From Chloroflexota bacterium (GTDB lineage: Bacteria; Chloroflexota; Dehalococcoidia; Tepidiformales; Tepidiformaceae): a stretch of 53,540 bases of DNA. This document shows, in pieces, positions 1 to 8,347 of the stretch; positions within the stretch are counted from its first letter, which is position 1, and each line of letters begins with the position of its first letter. Below the pieces are notes generated by a model. That model did no database searches. It was not told the origin of the DNA and saw nothing but the letters and a program-made list of their open reading frames with translations. The stretch is from the NCBI GenBank assembly GCA_026710655.1, contig JAPOQN010000060.1:1-53540 (forward strand), read 5' to 3'. A program made the translations under genes and the position numbers.

Positions 1-1632
1 CCGCCGCGTCTCCGTGCCGTGCCCGCCTCCGGGCTCGGGGCGCCCGCCGCTGGGGCGGGCGCGGGCAACACCGAACCCCCCGCCCGGCCGCCTCCCCCCG
101 CTCCCCCCGCCACAACCCCCTCCGACCCCACCCCCACTGCCTCCCCCCAGGCGACCGAGACAACCGTCTCCGCCTCCCAGGACACCGCCACCCCCCGGCT
201 CGAACCCACCCTTGCCCCCGAGGACCTTACCGAAGAGCACGTCCTCAGCCTCATCTACTGGACCGAGATCGATTTCTGGAACCGCTACGTCCTCTTCCCC
301 GGCACCTCGGATACAACCCGCGACATCCTGCGCGCCATGGCGGCCGACCCGGACGGCAAGTGGCTACCCTACCTCGTCGACCTCGCAGCCGTGCCCGTGC
401 CCTACAGCGCCTTCGTCTACAACCTCCTCACGGAGCTGCGCCCCGAGCACCCCTACCCCATCTTCCCTCTCACCGAGGAGCTTGGCCTTCGGACGCCAGA
501 GGACGAGACCGCCCTCTACGTGGAATTCAAGCACCGCCTTATCGAGGGCATCCAGGAGGACATGGGCGCCTTCCTCGACCCCGACAAACCCCGCACCCTC
601 TCCGCCCAGGAGATCTTCTGGGGAGGTGTCCGTGTCGACGGCATCCCGCCCCTTGAGCTGCCGAACTTCATCACGCCCGAAGAGGCCTCTGACTGGATTG
701 GGCCGAAGGACCGCGTCATCGGCGTCGAGATCAACGGCGACGCCCGCGCCTACCCCCGCCGCATCATCGACTGGCACGAGATGGTCAACGACACCGTCGG
801 CGGTGTCCCCGTCTCCCTCGCCTACTGCACACTCTGTGGCAGCGCCATCCTCTACGACGGTCGCGTCGGCGACGAGGTCTACCGCTTCGGCACCAGCGGC
901 CTCCTCTACCGCTCCAACAAGCTCATGTACGACCGCACCACCAACACCCTCTGGGAGCAGTTCACCGGCGAACCCGTCTGGGGCGACCTCGTCGGCAGCG
1001 GCATCCAGCTCGATGTCCTCCCCGTCGTCCACACCACCTGGGACGAGTGGTTCGCCGAGCACCCCGACACGCTCGTGCTCGACATCAACACCGGCCACGC
1101 CCGCGACTACGGCGAGGGAGTGGCCTACGCCCGTTACTTCGCCAGCTCCGGCCTCATGTTCCCCGTCCCCGACCGCAGCGGCCCGCTCGCCGTGAAGGAC
1201 AGCGTCTACGCCGTCCGCTTCAACGGCGAGGTCGTCGGCTATCCCATCCTCCTGCTCGGCGCCGAGGACTTCCTCCAGGACGAGATCGGCGGCGACTCCG
1301 TCGTCGTCTTCGCCACCCCCGACCGCAGCGGCGGACGCGCCTACGCCGCCGGCGACCAGCGCTTCGTGTCGTACGACGTCGACAGCGGCGTCGCCACAAC
1401 TGCCGCCGGCGACCGCTGGACGGCCACGGAGGGCGCCCTCGTCGGCCCCTCCGGCGAACAGCTCGAGCGGCTTCCCGGTCACAACGCCTTCTGGTTCGCC
1501 CTCGTCAACCACGCCCCCCGCTTCCGCCTCTACGGGGAAGACGGGCCGCAGAGCTCCCTGATCGGATCCGGCTGCAACCTCTTCGCCTACCTCGAAGGCA
1601 CGGCCATCGCCGCCACCACGTGCTCCCTCTAG
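1..1632 (+). CDS. DUF3179 domain-containing protein, 5' end outside window
   Basis: The frame is open to the left edge, so the true start may lie outside; the first in-window start is GTG at 19, which would give 537 residues. The first ~55 residues are a Pro/Ala/Thr-rich stretch like the spacer behind an exported or lipoprotein signal. The rest matches the DUF3179 family: the segment GVEINGDARAYP, the Cys pair in YCTLCGS near residue 270, and FGTSGLLYRSNKLMYDR. The family has no settled biochemical role. The CxxC pair suggests metal or redox chemistry, but that is inference. An oxidoreductase follows 90 bases later with its own ribosome site. Family confidence is high; function is unknown. 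Confidence 0.85.
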   Translation, partial: PPRLRAVPASGLGAPAAGAGAGNTEPPARPPPPAPPATTPSDPTPTASPQATETTVSASQDTATPRLEPTLAPEDLTEEHVLSLIYWTEIDFWNRYVLFPGTSDTTRDILRAMAADPDGKWLPYLVDLAAVPVPYSAFVYNLLTELRPEHPYPIFPLTEELGLRTPEDETALYVEFKHRLIEGIQEDMGAFLDPDKPRTLSAQEIFWGGVRVDGIPPLELPNFITPEEASDWIGPKDRVIGVEINGDARAYPRRIIDWHEMVNDTVGGVPVSLAYCTLCGSAILYDGRVGDEVYRFGTSGLLYRSNKLMYDRTTNTLWEQFTGEPVWGDLVGSGIQLDVLPVVHTTWDEWFAEHPDTLVLDINTGHARDYGEGVAYARYFASSGLMFPVPDRSGPLAVKDSVYAVRFNGEVVGYPILLLGAEDFLQDEIGGDSVVVFATPDRSGGRAYAAGDQRFVSYDVDSGVATTAAGDRWTATEGALVGPSGEQLERLPGHNAFWFALVNHAPRFRLYGEDGPQSSLIGSGCNLFAYLEGTAIAATTCSL

Positions 1633-1649
1633 CGCCCACGCAAGCGGCG

Positions 1650-1655
1650 TAGGAT
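1650..1655 (+). promoter_or_regulatory. possible -10 element for the FAD oxidoreductase gene
   Basis: TAGGAT lies in the 90-base gap before the flavoprotein gene and resembles the TAGRAT boxes seen before several other genes here. A transcript starting near 1662 would carry a leader of about 60 bases including GAGGAGG at 1711. No convincing -35 box is visible. Confidence 0.3.
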
Positions 1656-1722
1656 GCCGCCATCGCGACCGCCCGGAGGTCGTCGCGCGCCAGCTCCAGG
1701 CGCGAGTTACGAGGAGGAAACG

Positions 1723-3369
1723 ATGGCGCTTCCCGAACGTTGGGACATGGAAGTCGATGTGGCCGTGCTCGGCTCCGGCGCGAGCGCGACAACGACCGCC
1801 ATCCTCGCCAGCGACAACGGCGCCGAGGTCGCCGTGCTCGAGCGCGCCGACGTGGTCGGCGGCACGACCGCCCTCTCCGGCGGCGTCCTCTGGGTCCCCA
1901 ACAACCACCACATGGCCGAGGCCGGCATCGAGGACTCCCGCGAGGACGCCCTCGCCTACCTCAACTCCCTCTCCCTCGGCATGATGGATGACGAGCTCGT
2001 CGGGACCCTCATCGATACCGGCCCCGAGATGCTGCGCTACATGGAGGACAACACCCCCGTCTCCCTGCACGTCTTCGAGGGCTACCCCGACTACCACCCT
2101 GAGAATCCCGGTGGAAAGCCCGAGGGTGGCCGCTCGCTCGATAACGACCTCTTCCCCTTCGAGGAGCTCGGCTCCTGGGCCGAGCGCATCAACCACCAGC
2201 CCGACGCCGTCTTCTTCCCCGCGACGATGCTGGAGATCGATACCGGCCAGGTCGAGGCCATCCCGCAGGACGTACTGGAAGCGCGCCGCGCCCGCGACAT
2301 GCGCTCCACCGGCCAGGCACTCGCCGGCTCGCTCATCAAGGGCTGCCTCGACCGCGAGATCCCCGTGCACACCGCTACCCGGGCCCGCGAGCTCATCCTC
2401 GACGACAGCGACGCCGTCGTCGGCGTCCGCGCCGAGCGCAACGGTGAGGACTACTTCGTGAAGGCGCGCAAGGCCGTGGTCATCGCCTCCGGCGGCTTCG
2501 AGTGGAACGAGGACCTCGTCAAGGCCTTCCTGCGCGGCCCCATGACCGCCCCCACCTCCTCCCCCGAGAACGAGGGCGATGGCCTCCTGATGGCGATGGA
2601 CGCGGGCGCCGCCCTCGGCAACATGTCCGAGGCCTGGTGGATTCCCGGCATCCACGTCCCCGGCGACGAGATGCGCGGAAGGACCTTCGCCCGCCTCATC
2701 CTCGCCGAGCGCACCTGGCCCCGCTCGATCATCGTCAACCGCTATGGGAAGCGCTTCATGAACGAGGCTGCCAACTACAACGCCGTCGGCCACGCCTTCC
2801 ACACCTTCGACCCCAACACCTTCGAGTTCATCAACCTCCCCGCCTGGCTGATCGTCGACAGCCGCTACCAGGCCCCCATCGCTCGCCACCGTGTCGGCCC
2901 CGACGCCCCCGACTGGATTCGCCGCGCCGAAACCCTCGCCGAACTCGCCGCCGAGATCGACGTCGACGCCGCCGGGCTTGAGGAGACGGTCGCGGGCTTC
3001 AACGAGGGCGCCGTCAGGGGCGAGGACCCCGACTTCCAGCGCGGTGTCAGCGCCTACGACAGCTACAACGGTGACCGCAGCCAGGAGCCCCCCTTCACTA
3101 CCCTCGGACCCATCGACACGCCCCCCTACTACGCCGCCCTGATCGAATCCGGCGCCCTCGGCACCAAGGGTGGCCCGAAGACGAACGCGCAGGCACAGGT
3201 GCTGCGCGCCCGGGGCGGCGTCATCCCTGGCCTCTACGCCGTGGGAAACGCCATGGCGGGCGTCACGGCGATGGTCTACGGAGGCGCCGGCGGCACCCTC
3301 GGCCCCGGCATGACCTTCGGCTACATCGCCGGTATGAACGCCGCCCGCGAGCCGGACCACATCGCCTGA
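1723..3369 (+). CDS. FAD-dependent oxidoreductase (3-ketosteroid dehydrogenase / fumarate reductase flavoprotein type)
   Basis: A 548-residue flavoprotein. The start is the ATG preceded by GAGGAGG at 1711; an upstream in-frame ATG at 1654 would add 23 low-complexity residues and has no ribosome site. Near the N-terminus VDVAVLGSGASA is the dinucleotide-binding motif (Gly17, Gly19, Ala22), followed by the Glu of VLERAD and VGGTTALSGG. The C-terminus has the second FAD-contact block YGGAGGTLGPGMTFG. This architecture is FAD_binding_2, shared by 3-oxosteroid 1-dehydrogenases, fumarate reductases and urocanate reductases. No haem or signal sequence is visible, so it is probably a soluble alkene/ketone oxidoreductase. 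The substrate cannot be told from sequence. Confidence 0.85.
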   Translation: MALPERWDMEVDVAVLGSGASATTTAILASDNGAEVAVLERADVVGGTTALSGGVLWVPNNHHMAEAGIEDSREDALAYLNSLSLGMMDDELVGTLIDTGPEMLRYMEDNTPVSLHVFEGYPDYHPENPGGKPEGGRSLDNDLFPFEELGSWAERINHQPDAVFFPATMLEIDTGQVEAIPQDVLEARRARDMRSTGQALAGSLIKGCLDREIPVHTATRARELILDDSDAVVGVRAERNGEDYFVKARKAVVIASGGFEWNEDLVKAFLRGPMTAPTSSPENEGDGLLMAMDAGAALGNMSEAWWIPGIHVPGDEMRGRTFARLILAERTWPRSIIVNRYGKRFMNEAANYNAVGHAFHTFDPNTFEFINLPAWLIVDSRYQAPIARHRVGPDAPDWIRRAETLAELAAEIDVDAAGLEETVAGFNEGAVRGEDPDFQRGVSAYDSYNGDRSQEPPFTTLGPIDTPPYYAALIESGALGTKGGPKTNAQAQVLRARGGVIPGLYAVGNAMAGVTAMVYGGAGGTLGPGMTFGYIAGMNAAREPDHIA

Positions 3370-3472
3370 GCGTGTCCCCTCGCCCGGAGTTTCCCGTGTG
3401 ACCGGTCGCCGGTAGGCTGCCCCGGGGGATACGGCCCGGCCGAAAGGCGCTCGTGGCCGCCCCGGAGGAACG

Positions 3473-4732
3473 ATGAAGGTTCACGAATACCAGGCGAAGG
3501 CGCTCTTCGCGAAGTACGGCGTCGAAGTACCCGGTGGCAGCGTCGCCGCAACCCCCGCCGAGGCCCGGGCCATCGCCGAGGAGCTCGGCGGCAAGGTCGT
3601 CGTCAAGGCCCAGATCCACGCCGGTGGGCGCGGCAAGGGCCGCCTCGTCTCCGAGGGCGAGACCGCCGCCATGTACGAGCGCCTTACCGCGGACCCGGCC
3701 AACAACGAGGGCCAGGTCCTCGGCGATCGCGTGGGGGGCGTGCGTCTCGCGAGCACCGCCGCGGAGGCGGAACAGGAAGCTGCCAACATCCTCGGCAGGC
3801 ACCTCGTCTCCATCCAGACCGGCCCCGAGGGCAAGCTCGTCAAGAACGTGCTTGTCGAGGAGCAGTCGGCCGTCGCCAGCGAGTTCTACCTCGCCATCAT
3901 CATCGACGGCGCCCAGGCCGCCCCCCTCATCATGGCCTCCACCGAGGGCGGCCAGGAGATCGAGGTCGTCGCTGCCAACGACCCCGACGCCATCGTCCGC
4001 CTCCCTGTAAACGCCGCCTCCGGCTACGAGCCCTACATCGGCCGCACCCTCGCCGCCCGCCTCGGGCTCGCCGGTGAGCAGGCCGCCGCCCTCAACAAGC
4101 TCGTCGGCAGCCTCTACCAGGCCGCCGTCGATAGCGACGCCAGCCTCGCCGAGATCAACCCGCTCGTCGTGACCGAGGAAGGCCGTGTCCTCGCCCTCGA
4201 CGCCAAGTTCACCGTCGATGACAACGCCCTCTACCGCCACGCGGACCTTGCCGAGCTGCGCGACAAGGACGAAGAGGATCGCCTCGAAGTGCTCGCCGAC
4301 GAGCTCGGTGTTGCGAACTTCATCAAGCTCGACGGCAACATCGGCTGCATCGTCAACGGCGCCGGACTCGCCATGGCCACCATGGACACGATCAAGTTCG
4401 CCGGTGGCGAGCCCGCCAACTTCCTCGATATCGGCACTGTGAACGACCCCGCCCGCGTCGTGAACGCCATCCGCGTCATCAGCGAGGACCCCTCCGTGAA
4501 GGCCATCCTCGTCAACATCTTCGGCGGCATGGCCCGCGTCGACATCATCGCCCAGGGCGTCATCGACGCCGAAAAGGAACTCGGCCTCGATGTGCCCGTC
4601 GTGATGCGCCTCGTCGGCACGAACCTGGCCGAGGGCGAGCAACTGCTTGCCGAGGCCGGCCTCGACGTCATCCGTGCCGAGAGCCTCGGCGAGGCCGCGG
4701 AGAAGGCCGTCGCAGCCGCCGGCGCTGCCTGA
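3473..4732 (+). CDS. sucC: succinyl-CoA ligase (ADP-forming) beta subunit
   Basis: A 419-residue protein starting MKVHEYQAKALFAKYG, the usual SucC N-terminus, with GGAGGAACG before the ATG. It has the ATP-grasp half (KAQIHAGGRGKG; LAEINPLVV) and the CoA-ligase half (NGAGLAMATMD; LVNIFGGMARVD; MRLVGTNLAEG). Family members are about 390 residues; this one is slightly longer through small insertions. The enzyme links succinyl-CoA cleavage to nucleotide triphosphate formation in the citric acid cycle, as a dimer with SucD, which carries the phospho-His. No sucD follows; a toxin-antitoxin pair does. A malate-CoA ligase beta subunit is the main alternative. Confidence 0.9.
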   Translation: MKVHEYQAKALFAKYGVEVPGGSVAATPAEARAIAEELGGKVVVKAQIHAGGRGKGRLVSEGETAAMYERLTADPANNEGQVLGDRVGGVRLASTAAEAEQEAANILGRHLVSIQTGPEGKLVKNVLVEEQSAVASEFYLAIIIDGAQAAPLIMASTEGGQEIEVVAANDPDAIVRLPVNAASGYEPYIGRTLAARLGLAGEQAAALNKLVGSLYQAAVDSDASLAEINPLVVTEEGRVLALDAKFTVDDNALYRHADLAELRDKDEEDRLEVLADELGVANFIKLDGNIGCIVNGAGLAMATMDTIKFAGGEPANFLDIGTVNDPARVVNAIRVISEDPSVKAILVNIFGGMARVDIIAQGVIDAEKELGLDVPVVMRLVGTNLAEGEQLLAEAGLDVIRAESLGEAAEKAVAAAGAA

Positions 4733-4752
4733 CGGGTTGTCGCCCGGACAAG

Positions 4753-4791
4753 TGATGCGGTGATGCGCCTTCTGTTAGCATCAACGCATCA
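4753..4791. promoter_or_regulatory. inverted-repeat operator of the vapBC pair
   Basis: The 14-base arms at 4753-4766 (TGATGCGGTGATGC) and 4778-4791 (GCATCAACGCATCA) are inverted repeats matching at 13 of 14 positions, with an 11-base spacer. Each arm holds two TGATGC half-sites, so four are present. The right arm ends on the A of the antitoxin start codon. Ribbon-helix-helix antitoxins usually bind such repeats and repress their own operon; that use here is inferred. Confidence 0.7.
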
Positions 4792-5105
4792 TGCCGAGAA
4801 CCACGCTCAATATCGACCTCGACATCCACCGGCAGCTGGCCGAGTACGCCGCCGAAAAGGGTCTCAGCCTCGGCGAGGCCGCGACCTACCTGATCGCCTC
4901 CGGCTTGAAGAAGGAAGCGCAGAAGCCGAAGGATGCCGAGTTCGTCCAACGGCCCGCCTGGAATCTAGGGACGATGGGGCCGGCTGGTGTCGACCTGAGC
5001 GACTGGGCGGCGGTCAAGGAGTTCCTCCTCCAGGAGGATATTGACCGTGCTCTTGGCTCCGGCCACCGCGAGAGCCAGGACCGGCAGGAGCCGCAGTCGG
5101 CGTGA
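4791..5105 (+). CDS. vapB: ribbon-helix-helix antitoxin, VapB-like
   Basis: A 104-residue protein. The first ~45 residues (RTTLNIDLDIHRQLAEYAAE, then KGLSLGEAATYLIASGLK) fit a beta strand and two helices of a ribbon-helix-helix DNA-binding domain. The remainder (WNLGTMGPAGVDLSDWAAVK) looks like the flexible toxin-wrapping tail. Its stop overlaps the GTG of the PIN-domain gene (GTGA), the standard vapBC layout, and the start codon abuts a 14-base inverted repeat. The expected role is to neutralise the toxin and repress the operon. The family call rests on pattern and context. Confidence 0.75.
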   Translation: MPRTTLNIDLDIHRQLAEYAAEKGLSLGEAATYLIASGLKKEAQKPKDAEFVQRPAWNLGTMGPAGVDLSDWAAVKEFLLQEDIDRALGSGHRESQDRQEPQSA

Positions 5106-5547
5106 CGTTCACGATCGACGCCAACATTCTCATCTACGAGACGAACGCAAACGCTCCCGAGCACGAGGCTTCACGTTCGGCGCTGGCGGGTGCGTGGAGC
5201 GGCTCCGAGCGGGTCGTTCTCTTCGCGCCGGCCGTGCTTGCCTACCTGCGCAACGTGACGCACCGCACGCTCCTGTCACGCCCGGTCGCCGTCCCCCAGG
5301 CCCTCGGCAGCATCGATCAGTTGCTCGCCCTGGACCACGTCAGCTTCGCAAGCGACGGCGCCGATGGATGGTCGGTCCTGCGGGAGGTGGCGCTACGGCA
5401 TGACGCGCATGGCGGCCTCATCCACGATGCCCACCTCGTTGCCCTCATGCGACAACACGGCGTCGACACCATCTGGACGCACGACATCGACTTCCGTCGA
5501 TTCGACGGCATTCGCGTCTACGACCCGGTGACCGGCTACCGGGGCGG

Positions 5548-5551
<4 letters not shown>
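5102..5551 (+). CDS. vapC: PIN-domain ribonuclease toxin, VapC-like
   Basis: A 149-residue PIN-domain protein with a GTG start overlapping the antitoxin stop. Acidic residues expected in the metal site are visible: Asp6 in FTIDANIL, the Asp of LIHDAHLVAL, and those of THDIDFRRF. The second conserved acidic position, usually Glu in a pattern like VLAEFLR, appears to be Tyr48 here (VLAYLRNV). VapC toxins cut tRNA or rRNA; the target is unknown here. Whether the Tyr weakens catalysis cannot be told. It converges on the next gene, and the two share the palindrome CTAG as stops. Confidence 0.8.
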
Positions 5552-5988
<437 letters not shown>

Positions 5989-6120
5989 GCGGTCCCTCCT
6001 GCCGTCCGCCTTCAAGCCTAGGCCGCGGGGCCGCCCGTGGCCAGTTTCTGCGGATAAAGATGCGACCTGGGGTCGGGCAGGCCAATACGCCTGCATCATG
6101 AGGAGCATTGTATTTTGTCA

Positions 6121-6149
6121 TTGACTTGCGGATCGCGCATCCCTACTCT
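6121..6149 (+). promoter_or_regulatory. promoter of the first solute-binding protein gene
   Basis: TTGACT at 6121-6126 and TACTCT at 6144-6149 are separated by 17 bases, a good sigma-70-type match. The second copy of the gene has the same TTGACT in related sequence (GATCGCGCAT is shared), which supports function. GGGAGGGG lies just before the ATG at 6189. Confidence 0.65.
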
Positions 6150-6188
6150 CGTCTGATCGGACGCTGCTGTTGGTTGGGAGGGGAACCC

Positions 6189-8117
6189 ATGCGTGAAAAC
6201 TATTGGACACGAAGGCGTTTTAGCCGCCGAGCAGTGCTCAAGGCATCGGCCGCCGGCGCCGTCGGCGCCGGCGCGCTTGTAGCCGTGGGCTGCGGCGACG
6301 ACGACGATGACGACGACGCCGCTCCGGCCGCTACCCAGGCCGCCGCCACCCAGGCTGCCGCCGCCACCGAGGCTGCGGCAACCGAGGCCGCAGCTGCCGA
6401 GGCTGAAGCCGAAGCGACGCAGGCCGCCGCCGCCGAGGCCGAAGCAACCGAAGCCGCCGCAGCCGGGATGGGCCCCACCGACGGCAGCTTCTTCAGCCAG
6501 TACACCGGGATCGGCGGCACCACACTCGACCTCCACCGCGAGCTCTACCGCGGGATCGCCTACACGGCCGGCAACGCCTACAACAACCTCCTCAAGTTCA
6601 CCGACATGGACAACTTCGTGATCTCCGGCGAGATCGCGAGGGGACTGCCCGAGCAGCCCGATGAGGTGACCTACCTGTTCACGATCCGCGACGACGTGAA
6701 CTACCACAACAAGCCCCCCGCCAACGGCCGCTCCCTGACAATGGACGATGTCCGCTGGAACATCGAACGCCAGCGCAGTAGCCAGCGCGCCGACGGCACA
6801 CCGGATACGACCTTCTTCCGGCACCCCCTCATTTACAAGAACATCGAGAACGTCGACTACGTTGACGGCACCAACTTCACGGTCTCCATGAACTCGCCCC
6901 AGGTCACCTGGCTGGGTGACATGACGGACGAGTTCAACAGCATGCTCTACCCGGAGATCGGCGAGAAGCTCGAGGACGACAACGAGTTCGGCGTCTTCAA
7001 CGCCGACAACGTGCTCGGCACCGGCCCCTTCATCTTCGATGAGTTCGAGCTGCAGGATCGCGCCCACGGCGTGCGCAACGACGACTACTTCCTGCGCAAG
7101 GACGGGACGATCCCCGGCATGGTCGACGAGCTCTTCTTCGTGAACCTCGGCGGCGATATCAACCCGCAGCGTCTCGCCTTCGAGCAGAAGCAAATCGACG
7201 AGCTCTCATCCCGCGACAAGGCGGTGATGGAGGAGATCGCGGCGAACAATCCGGACGCCGAGGCCTTCCGCGTTGGCGACCCGAACAACAACCTCGAGTT
7301 CGCTTACAACTACACCACCAACCGCGCCCTCTCCGACGAGCGCATCCGCACGGCGATGTTCCTCGCGACGGACCGCGCGGAGGTTGCGCAGCAACACTTC
7401 CAGGGTCTTGGCCGGCCGAACCCGGCGGTCAACTGGCCGTTCTCGGCGTGGGCCCTGTCGCAGGAGGAGCTCTCGCAGGCGCCCGGCTACCGCCAGCCCA
7501 AGGACCAGGACATCGCCGGTGCCCGCGCCCTCTGGGAGCAGGCCGACGCCGAGAACCACGAGGACGTCGACTTCCGCGTCACCACCGTGGACGTCCCCCA
7601 GTACGCCCCCCTGCTTGAGTGGTTCCCGGCGATGCTGAACCGGACCCTGGACACCGAGAAGTGGAACGCACAGGCGATTCCCGGCACCTCCCTGCTCGAG
7701 TACAACAACTCCGGGCAGGCCTCGGTCGGCTACCTCGGTGGCTGGGACCAGTGGAACAGCCCCGACCCGCGCACTCGCTTCGCGCAGGTCTACTCGGCGC
7801 ACCCCGAGGATGGCGGTCGCGGGACGATCAACTTCTGGAAGTACACCACTCCGACCATGGAGGGGTACATCACCGCGATGTTCGAGGAGTTCGATAACGA
7901 GCGAGCCCAGGAGATCATGAAGGATGCCCAGCGCTTCGCCCTCACGGACGCGGGCTCCGGGCACCTGCAGATGGTTGGAGGCCTGACCAGCTGGGTGAAG
8001 TGGCCCTATTTGCATCGCAAGGGGCCGTTCTTCATCACCTACGGCACCACCATCAGCCAGGAACTCTGGATCGACCAGAACGATCCCACCTTCCAGGGGA
8101 AGCAGCGCCCCGCCTGA
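6189..8117 (+). CDS. ABC transporter solute-binding lipoprotein, peptide/nickel family 5 (copy A)
   Basis: 642 residues from the ATG after GGGAGGGGAACCC. The N-terminus has twin-arginine pairs (RRRFSRRAVLK), a hydrophobic segment and a lipobox-like end (VAVGC), suggesting a Tat-exported lipoprotein. Then come an acidic Asp run and an Ala/Thr/Glu/Gln linker of ~50 residues. The body fits family-5 binding proteins (DppA/OppA type): YLFTIRDDVNYHNKPP, VLGTGPFIFDEFEL and NYTTNRALSDERIR. It would capture an oligopeptide or similar solute outside the membrane and deliver it to the permeases downstream. It has its own promoter and a stem-loop after the stop, so it is probably transcribed separately from copy B. 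The ligand cannot be assigned. Confidence 0.9.
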   Translation: MRENYWTRRRFSRRAVLKASAAGAVGAGALVAVGCGDDDDDDDAAPAATQAAATQAAAATEAAATEAAAAEAEAEATQAAAAEAEATEAAAAGMGPTDGSFFSQYTGIGGTTLDLHRELYRGIAYTAGNAYNNLLKFTDMDNFVISGEIARGLPEQPDEVTYLFTIRDDVNYHNKPPANGRSLTMDDVRWNIERQRSSQRADGTPDTTFFRHPLIYKNIENVDYVDGTNFTVSMNSPQVTWLGDMTDEFNSMLYPEIGEKLEDDNEFGVFNADNVLGTGPFIFDEFELQDRAHGVRNDDYFLRKDGTIPGMVDELFFVNLGGDINPQRLAFEQKQIDELSSRDKAVMEEIAANNPDAEAFRVGDPNNNLEFAYNYTTNRALSDERIRTAMFLATDRAEVAQQHFQGLGRPNPAVNWPFSAWALSQEELSQAPGYRQPKDQDIAGARALWEQADAENHEDVDFRVTTVDVPQYAPLLEWFPAMLNRTLDTEKWNAQAIPGTSLLEYNNSGQASVGYLGGWDQWNSPDPRTRFAQVYSAHPEDGGRGTINFWKYTTPTMEGYITAMFEEFDNERAQEIMKDAQRFALTDAGSGHLQMVGGLTSWVKWPYLHRKGPFFITYGTTISQELWIDQNDPTFQGKQRPA

Positions 8118-8136
8118 CCTGGCGGACGACCGGTCA

Positions 8137-8168
8137 GCGCTTCCTTCGCATCCGTGCGGGGGAGGCGC
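8137..8168 (+). other. stem-loop after solute-binding gene, copy A
   Basis: GCGCTTCC, an interior stretch closing on a TCCG loop, then GGAGGCGC form a stem of about 14 pairs with a few G-T wobbles, 20 bases after the stop. There is no T-run, so it looks more like an mRNA 3'-end stabiliser or weak attenuator than a classic terminator. Unit B has the matching structure with base changes that keep pairing. Confidence 0.6.
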
Positions 8169-8277
8169 CGAGTGTCTCGGAGAGTGCCCTTCCATGCCCA
8201 CCCTCGCCGTGCGCGGACGCGTGTCCGCGACTGCCCACCGACTGCCGAACGGAGCCCGCCCTCGGGTTTCGCGCGCA

Positions 8278-8307
8278 TTGACTCCCTGATCGCGCATTCC
8301 GTATGCT
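8278..8307 (+). promoter_or_regulatory. promoter of the second solute-binding protein gene
   Basis: TTGACT at 8278-8283 and TATGCT at 8302-8307, 18-base spacer. The sequence around the -35 is related to that before copy A. The 230-base gap 8118-8347 also holds a 7-base-pair hairpin (CGCGGAC, loop GCGT, GTCCGCG) at 8212-8229, of unknown meaning. Confidence 0.65.
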
Positions 8308-8347
8308 CCCGCGCATCGCACGCCGCGACTGCGGTGGAGGGAAGTGC

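Larger units (their letters stand above)
6121..8181 (+). repeat. tandem duplication, unit A
   Basis: The promoter, the solute-binding protein gene and the following stem-loop are repeated downstream as unit B. The proteins differ by about 20 substitutions outside the linker, by my count, and the shared non-coding ends are still recognisable. Confidence 0.85.

Noticed and set aside
364..3360. A 998-codon open frame on the minus strand across the DUF3179 and FAD genes
   Set aside because: It is the mirror of two well-supported plus-strand genes in GC-rich DNA; its translation is low-complexity (Gly, Val, Glu, Asp) with no domain.
6300..6470. Ala/Thr/Glu-rich repeats in the solute-binding genes as a CRISPR or tandem-repeat array
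   Set aside because: The repeats encode a flexible linker and are irregular in length; there are no spacers or conserved DNA repeats. No CRISPR array was found in the window.
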